64,000 nt of DNA from Ceratodon purpureus (lineage: Eukaryota > Streptophyta > Bryopsida > Pseudoditrichales > Ditrichaceae). The stretch lies in NCBI GenBank assembly GCA_014871385.1, contig CM026426.1, positions 51,239,238 through 51,303,237 of the forward strand, read 5' to 3'. The first letter of the stretch is position 1. Each line of letters begins with the position of its first letter. Positions 57,360 through 64,000 of this stretch are shown here, piece after piece. A program made the position numbers and the translations under genes. The notes beneath the pieces were generated by a model. The model did no database searches, had not been told where the DNA came from, and saw only the letters and a list, made by a program, of their open reading frames with translations.

Positions 57360-60300
57360 CCTGGTTGTTGGTGCAGTAGATATTGATCGAGGTCTTCCGG
57401 TCATTTCTGTGCAGGTGGGGCAGTTAACATTGGATAACGTACTCCTGGATGGAGGGTCTGGCGTCAACCTAATTACTGAGGAGGAGCAAATTCGGTTGGG
57501 GTTGAAGGAGCCGTCACCAGCACCCTATCGATTGCGTATGGTTGATTAGGACGTGGTGGAGCCAGTGGGGTTGATAAGGAATGTTCGGATCTATATCCAT
57601 GGTATTCCGTACAACATCAGCCTGACTGTTATCAGGAACAAGGAGGTCAACAAAGCCTACAGCATGCTACTGGGCCGTCCTTGGCTCATAGATGCAAAGG
57701 TAACTCATGATTGGGGAAACAAACTGGTTACTATCCGGGGTAACGGCACAGTCAAGACTATATCTATCAACCAAGGAAAAGGCCCTCTACCCAAACTGCC
57801 AGAAGTACTTGTATGCTACAATTTAGCTGAAGGGCTGACAGATGAGGAGGAGGATCGTTTCTTGAGAACAGAGGAGAATATATTCGCAGTGGGAACTATT
57901 ACACTACCAGAGGGTTTGAGCCTTCCACTTAACAACGAGATCAACCGACCCCCAGCCGACCTTCGCAGCCGACATAAGAGCCGACTTGGGCACCGCCGAC
58001 TAAGCGAAGGTACCTACACCAGTTCTAGATTCTGCCACTTACCCAGAGTATTTTTATACCTTCACGGAGGGTGAAATGCCGGTGGATGAAACACATGTAC
58101 GAGACAAGCTAGGGGATATGAAGGTGGCAGCATGGAACCTGACTGAAGAGGAGCAGCTACGCAAGATCAATGTTGGCACTGAGGAGTCTCCCAAGATCTT
58201 GAAGATTGGAGCTCAATTGGAGCCAGCCATGGCCAAGGCAGCTGAGGAATTGTTGAGGGAGTATATAGATGTGTTTGCCTCAACATACAAGGATTTGAAG
58301 GGCATACCTCCATCGGTAGCTCAGCACCGGATTGTGCTGGAGAAAGACGTTCCGCCTATCCATCAGGCCCGTTACAGGATGAATCCGAACTATGCCAGCA
58401 TTGTCAAACAGGATATTGACAAACTGTTGGCGGCAAGGTTCATTATACCAGTCGAGGAAGCAACTTGGCTCTCACCCATTGTTGTCGTTCCTGAAAAAAA
58501 TGGTCAATTAAGGATTTGTATTGACTATTGAAAATTAAATGCTGCTACTAAAAAGGACCCTTACCCTCTACCATTTACTGAAGAGGTGTTAGATGCTGTG
58601 GCAGGTTATGAGATGTACTCCTTCCTGGATGGTCGGTGTGGTTACTATGAGATTTCGATTGCTCCTGAGGATAGGCATAAGAGTGCCTTCATCACGGAAT
58701 GGGGCGCTTTTGTCTGGGTGGTCATGCCTTTCAGCCTGACTAATGCACCGCCGACTTACCAGAGGGCTATGAACAAAGCGTTCAAGGAATACTTGGGGCG
58801 ATTCATGAAGCTGTTCTTAGACGACTTCACAGTGTACAGCGACCTAGCCGACCATTTACAGAGACTGCGCCTATGTTTCGAGAAGTGCAGGCAGTATGGC
58901 ATCAGTTTAAATCCAGAGAAGTGTGCATTTCTGGTCACCTCTGGCATTATACTAGGCCATGTTGTTTCCAAGGTAGGCAAGATGCCAGACCCTAAGAAGA
59001 TTGAAGACATCCAGGAGATGCCCCGACCACAGCACGGAGCCGACGTACGGGTTTTCAATGGATTTGCACAGTTCAGCAGAATTTACATTAAATTCTATGT
59101 TCACATTATGGAGTTCATAACCAAACTGATGCAAAAATCCGAAGAGTTTGTGTGGATGGACAAGTGTGAAGCTGCGTGGTTGGAGATGAAGGACAGATAT
59201 ACCAAGGCACCAATCCTGGTTGCCCCCCGCTGGGATTTGGAGTTTCATGTCCACATAGATGCCTCTGACATAGCCGTTGGGGCTATGCTGGCTCAGAACC
59301 AGACAGGGAAGTGTGATCAGCCGATCTCTTATGCTTCTAGATTACTTAATTCTGCTGAAAAGAATTATACCACCACAGAAAAGGAAGCCCTGGCTATGGT
59401 TTATGCTCTTACAAAATATCGTCATTATCTTTTGGGGAACAAGGTGGTTTTTTATGTGGATCATATGGCTCTGGTGTATTTGGTTAACAAGCCTCAAGTG
59501 TCTGGGCGGATTGCCCGATGGCTTTTGCTATTTCAGGAGTATGATTTCACAGTGGTGTACAAGCCCGGCAGGACGCATGGCGTAGCCGACTTACTCAGCC
59601 GACTAGTGGAGTCCCCGACCAGCTTCCTGACGCTGGCTTATTCTACGTATCCCCTGAGTGGTTGCAAGACATCCGAGATTACTTGCGTACCGGAGAGGCG
59701 CCTACCACTATGCCTAAGGATGACAAGCGGAAGTTATTGTTACGGGCCCTCGATTATACTTTACTGGATGGAGTGTTATATAAGAAGGGGCAGGATTTGG
59801 TACTAAGACAGGTTTTAGACCCTGTCCAGGCCGATACAATTATGAGGGAGATGCACGATGGCTGCGCAGGTGGCCACTTCTCCTAGGATATCACCTCCAA
59901 GAAGATTCTGGATGCTAGGTACTGGTGGCCGACCCTCCATAAGGATGTTTCAGAGTAATGCAGGGCCTGTGACAAGTGCCAACGGGTCGGAGGATTGGCC
60001 AACACAGGACTCGCCCAGTTAGTCACCAGCCTACTTGCAAAGCCGTTCATGAAGTGGAGCTTGGATTTTGTGGGGCCCATCAAGCCAGCAACAGCCAGGA
60101 CAGGTAACAGGTACATTCTAGTTGCAACCGACTATGCGACTAAGTGGGTGGAGGCTAAGGCACTCCGCACGAATACGGCGGCTGTCACTGCCAAGTTTCT
60201 GTATGAGAATATCCTGACCCGCTATGGCTGCCCGCTAACTCTGGTCAGTGACCAGGGCACTCACTTCATCAACAAAGCCATCGAGTACCTGGTACAGCAT

Positions 60301-61212
60301 TTCCTCCTGCAACATCGGACATCCACAACTTACTATCCACAGGGCAATGGACAAGCAGAACCGACCAACAAGGTTCTAGGTCGGATACTTACCAAACTTG
60401 TCAGTGACAATAGGACTGACTGGGATGAGCATTTACCGACTGCCTTATTAACTTACAGGACCGCCTTTAAGGTAAGCACTGGGTATACCCCTTTTCAAAT
60501 GGTCTACGGGCTACATCCACTTATGCCTACGGAGTACACTGTCCCTACCTGCAGAACCGTCGGCGAGATTGATTTTATTCAAACTCGAGTCTTACAAGCC
60601 CGCACAGCCGATCTTGAGCAGCTTGACAGCCACCGATTGGCTGCACAGGCAGAGTCAGGAAGTCGGCAGTGGGATCGATCCTCGTGGAGCCAACAGCATT
60701 ACCGGCAGAAGGATTTTCAAGTGGGGGACCATGTCTTATGGTATCCCAAGGGTGAAAAGGAGCACGCTGGAAAGTTTAAGAGTAGGTGGTTTGGGCCTTA
60801 TCGAATTCAGTACCGACTTCCCAATAATACCGCTTTATTGGTGACTGAGGAGCATTTTGAGCCCAACCCAATTATCGTGAACATCAATAAGCTCAAACCA
60901 TATCGCTTTTATTCAGAGGATCAGCTAGTCACTGTGGGTCCTAAGCAGCTGCCACGTGGCTCTTCCACAAACCCTAATGAGCCACTACTTAAACCGGTAT
61001 CCTCCGACGGACAGCCTTTAAGTGGAGATACATTACACGGCGACGTGAACTCCTCCAGCACAGTTAAGTCTTCAGCAGTGATGGCGGATTCGGGACTACC
61101 ATCCAGCCCAGTTCGTAGCTCAGCCTCCTGCCAACCTCCTGCAGCACCGGACCATAATGGCGCCCCGAAACCCTTCCAACTGGCCTCGGCAGTAGGGTGT
61201 TTTTCGGTGTAG
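57340..61212 (+). pseudogene. Pol of element 2 (PR, RT, RNase H, integrase), broken
   Basis: Protease has LLDGGSGVNL with Asp at 57448-57450. RT spans about 58360-58980 with FLDDF at 58814-58828, where Tyr of the usual YLDD is Phe. RNase H has HIDASD with Asp at 59258-59260. Integrase has the catalytic triad at 60064-60066, 60250-60252 and 60358-60360 (D-35-E) and a GPY motif near 60796. Stops: TAG 57547, TGA 58529 (where Arg of DYRKLN is expected), TAG 59884, TAA 59956 and a final TAG at 61210-61212. Frameshifts lie near 58025 and 59640. The integrase His-Cys finger is cut by the stops at 59884 and 59956. Confidence 0.88.
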
Positions 61213-64000
61213 CCCCTTTTTGACTGCCCCGACCTCTCCCCTTCTTCACATCAACGACCGGACACTCTGTTTGGCTCCATTCCGCCTCTTCGCCCAGCTA
61301 TTCACTCCCCCCAGTCATTCCTCCCACCCTTTCCTCCTCTCGTTTCTCCATCCTCCTACCCACCCGCTGCTCTCCTTCCCCCCCGTTTCCCTTCTTCTGC
61401 TCGTGTTGTGACCATCTCTCCCCATTGCTCACCTTCCCTCTATCCCCTCCACACCATCGTCTTCCCTCACGACTTGGAGCTCCTATCGGCTGCTGCTACC
61501 TTATCAGGTACCGTGCCATCTCCTTTGCTGCGGCCAGTTTCCCCGGGTTGCCCACAGCAGCTGACCTCTTCATTCGCAGCGGTGCCGACATCCTCAGGGG
61601 ACGCTTCTTCCTCTTCTCTCCGCGCTCGTGGTCACGGCTGCGATCTCCTTCCAGGTTCTACTGTCCCGGTTGTGTCATCGTCTCGTTCCCCCGTCTTGTC
61701 TGCATCACCAGGTCTGTCACCACTATCTAGGGTTCCGGTCAGCAATTGCGTTGTTCCACTTCTGCTACCCTTACATGTCAAGACCGAGCCACTTTCGAGC
61801 CTCCTATGTGGCCCTTCTCAATTTTTGTCTGCACATTCTAGGTCTTCCGATCCTGTAGTATTTTCACACCAACTCCTAAACCCTAAGTTTCAATCACCGT
61901 CGGCTCAGTTGCTCTCCCCATCCCCCATTCCCGATTCTCCAGTGTTAGTGCCAGCTAGTCGTCTCTGTACCACTAATCATTTTCACCCTCCTGAACCCTC
62001 TGAGTGTACTTCTCATAGTAGTAGTGATTTGGACACATTAGATTTTCCTGTATATTGTTCTCAGCGCTCGGTACCGTGTGTTGACAGGGCCGACTTCATC
62101 ATCGCCAACCCCGCTTACGCTCCCCACCGGCAGTCACGCCTAGGCAGGCGCAGACGACGGGGGCAATTCGGTACCTTAGAGCGGTACTTTGGCCCTGGAG
62201 TTCTCCATCCGGCCAATTGTCAGGAGATCATGGAGGTCGGCGGTCCCAGCCAACCACCACCTGCGCCGACAGCCCCTGCCCTGAGCGATGAACCGGCTGC
62301 CCCTGCCACAATTCCAGCCACAGTACCTGCGACTGCACCACCACCTCCAGGGATTACTCCGCCGACAGGAGCTACTACTCCGTCTTCCGAGACTCAGCGT
62401 TGTGGGGCGAAACGTAAGCTCACACCGATTGATGGACGCGCCCCCAAACGGATTCGTGTTCCCAAGCAAGCACGTCGGCGTTGGGAGGTTCAGTTCGAGC
62501 CCTTCACTTGCTGGACTGCGTGGACAGCTATGTCCGATGATGACTGGGCTGCCCAGACCAGCCTCGAAGTTTTCTATAACTTCAACTGGCCTAAACCTCG
62601 TACGGAGCTGATATTGGACTTCCTCGAAGGATTTGAGTATGTGCAGCCACCTCCAGGTAAACGCCGACCTACTGCCGAGCTCGGAGGGCCTATACGGTCT
62701 ATGGTTAGGGGCAAACGAGTCGAAATCACGGCCTTTGTCATCCGGGCTGCCCTAGGATTCGAGGCCGGCACCGACTTGGCGGGCCGCAAGCCAGTTCATG
62801 GATTCCATCGCCGATACTCCCGGTACGGCCTCAGCGCAGCCAACCACAAACATGACGGTAATCGAGTCACTGCCCTCCTTCCTCATTACCAAGTTCGAGT
62901 TCAGGCCCTCGGTGACGCCATCGGTTCTAAGGGGCGCCATATTTTGGTGAGCAACAACACCTTGGAGCACCTCTTTGCAGCAGAGGAGGCGGGCGCTCAC
63001 GATAAGACCTTCGATTGGTCCCACTTCGTGCTGACTAACCTTCGCCGCCACCTTGTCTACATACATTCTCAAGCCTTGGGCGTACGGCGACTGCGAGGGG
63101 CGTCTGTGATGGACGCCATATTGTGGACTTGGTTTCCCGAGCGGGAGGACATCACAGCCCCCCTTCCCGTCTCTTCGAGCATGGATACCCTGGATGGTAG
63201 CCATAAGGGTGCCCCAATCAGCGACCCTCGGCCACCGCACCCCAGCAGCTCGGTTTTGCGTGACCAAACGAGTGGAGCCCACCTGCCGACTACTATTGAA
63301 GCCCCGGCGGTTCCATTTGCAGCCACCACCCCAACCTCCAAATCTGAGGAAGGGTCTTCTGACGTTGGTTGACCGTCTCGCCGCCTCCTACGGGAACACA
63401 GCCGCCCCCAACCGGCCGATCCCACTTCGCCCCTGGACGGACCTCTTCACACCACTCCGCTGATGGCTACGGCATCTCCCTCTTGTCGGTACCCTCTTCG
63501 GTCCCATACCCCTATCCCCATAGTTCCTTTTCTTTCCTCTGATTCCGAGCTCTTCGTGGTCGGCAGAACTACAGCACCCTCGCGAGTACCCCCTGCGCGT
63601 GTTTGCAGCTCTTCCAGTGAGTCACTGATGATGGATTAGCAACCACCCACATCCCTGACGCCATCCAACAACTCGGCTCCGTCCTCAACACTGCCGACTA
63701 CACCCCGATTTCAACCTGAGAATACGGCGGCCCTCAACGACACACGCGGAGCGATCATCCTCTGGCGACCGCCTTTCGATTGGAGTCATCTTCTCCACAC
63801 CACAGCAGCACCGACAGAGCCGACTGCAACCGCGGCAGGACCAGCCACCAACTCCAGAACTGGACAGTCTCAGCCTCTCTCAACGGGCACTGCCAAACGC
63901 GCCACTGTTGGCCCCTCTCCATCGAATCATCCTCCCCGGCAACAGTCAGGGGCGTCCTCTGGTGAACCTCCTGAAGATTCTTTTGGCAGCCTATCAATCC
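61213..64000 (+). pseudogene. Downstream accessory ORF of element 2
   Basis: The same frame as integrase continues past the TAG at 61210, first as a Pro/Ser-rich linker, as in element 1. From ATG 62230 it becomes protein-like: a Pro/Ala-rich N-terminus, a basic patch (KRKLTPIDGRAPKRIRVPKQ), then a globular region to about 63130 (WEVQFEPFTCWTAWTAMSDD, RGKRVEITAFVIRAALGFEA, WSHFVLTNLRRHLVYIHSQA). TGA at 63370-63372 and TAG at 63637-63639 interrupt the frame, which is still open at the window edge. The linker position matches element 1, but the globular sequence differs. I see no coiled coil or finger before the window ends. Function is unknown. Confidence 0.6.

Larger units (their letters stand above)
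53483..64000 (+). mobile_element. Degenerate Ty3/gypsy element (element 2), 3' end outside window
   Basis: Plus-strand gag, protease, RT, RNase H, integrase and a downstream accessory ORF follow in the normal gypsy order from 54301 to the window end. The leader (53483-54300) has no coding frame of note. The reading frame is broken by many stops and several shifts, so the copy is dead. No LTR pair is visible in the window. The left end probably continues at 43.7-44.35 kb, beyond element 1, which would have inserted into its 5' region. It is related to element 1 in pol but has a different accessory ORF. Confidence 0.8.

Noticed and set aside
57300-57450. Programmed frameshift between gag and protease in element 2
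   Set aside because: The copy has many other shifts and stops, no slippery site stands out, and the related element 1 has gag and pol in one frame.
1209-63639. Nuclear reassignment of UAG to glutamine, as in some ulvophyte algae
   Set aside because: The 2,597-codon ORF of element 1 uses CAG and CAA for Gln and contains no TAG. Most TAG-bearing frames also have frameshifts or missing parts, so they are relics under the standard code.

Overview
The window looks like nuclear DNA of a streptophyte, either a land plant or a charophyte green alga. The support is a plant-type gene with two B3 DNA-binding domains, spliceosomal introns, a TFIIH p52 (TFB2) exon cluster, relics of ribosomal protein uL3, AT-rich spacers, and a dense load of Ty3/gypsy, MULE, piggyBac and hAT elements. 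A large repeat-rich genome such as Chara is my best guess, about 50% and from memory of similar families only. I see no rRNA, tRNA or CRISPR array. Almost every gene-like sequence is a relic; the one fully intact long coding region belongs to a retrotransposon.

Layout. 0-2.6 kb: 3' part of a MULE-like transposase with a SWIM finger and a convergent ORF. 3.7-6.4 kb: broken piggyBac transposase. 7.0-10.1 kb: a small hAT element with an 8-bp target duplication, two RPL3 relics and a MITE inside the second relic. 10.5-11.3 kb: a 741-bp inverted-repeat element with a decayed cousin at 32 kb. 12.0-14.3 kb (minus): retroelement-accessory-like protein with two in-frame TAGs. 14.8-22.2 kb: acidic repeat ORF, then a B3 gene split by a 4.85-kb foldback hAT element with an exact 8-bp duplication. 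23.5-25.8 kb (minus): unknown multi-exon gene with TAG stops. 30.4-31.8 kb (minus): five consecutive TFB2 exons. 32.7-33.5 kb: 3' end of a retroelement accessory ORF. 39.9-40.3 kb and 41.1-43.7 kb (minus): an unknown exon and an FCP1/HAD-like phosphatase relic.

44.35-53.48 kb holds a complete LTR retrotransposon on the minus strand. It has two apparently identical 608-bp LTRs, the 5-bp duplication GCTGC, a primer-binding site, and one uninterrupted 2,597-codon ORF. The ORF encodes gag, protease, RT, RNase H and integrase, followed in frame by about 725 extra residues: a globular domain, a long coiled coil, and a C-terminal Cys2-His2 finger resembling the zf-XS finger of SGS3-type silencing proteins. 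It appears nested in a second, degenerate plus-strand Ty3/gypsy element (gag from 54.3 kb to the window end) with a different downstream accessory ORF.

Two themes link the window. First, accessory ORFs of retroelements occur four times, once intact, and the best candidate for an undescribed system is the SGS3-like finger in that position. Second, broken reading frames here are closed overwhelmingly by TAG (21 of 28 in-frame stops counted). That fits C-to-T decay at CAG/CTG (CHG methylation sites) in silenced DNA.
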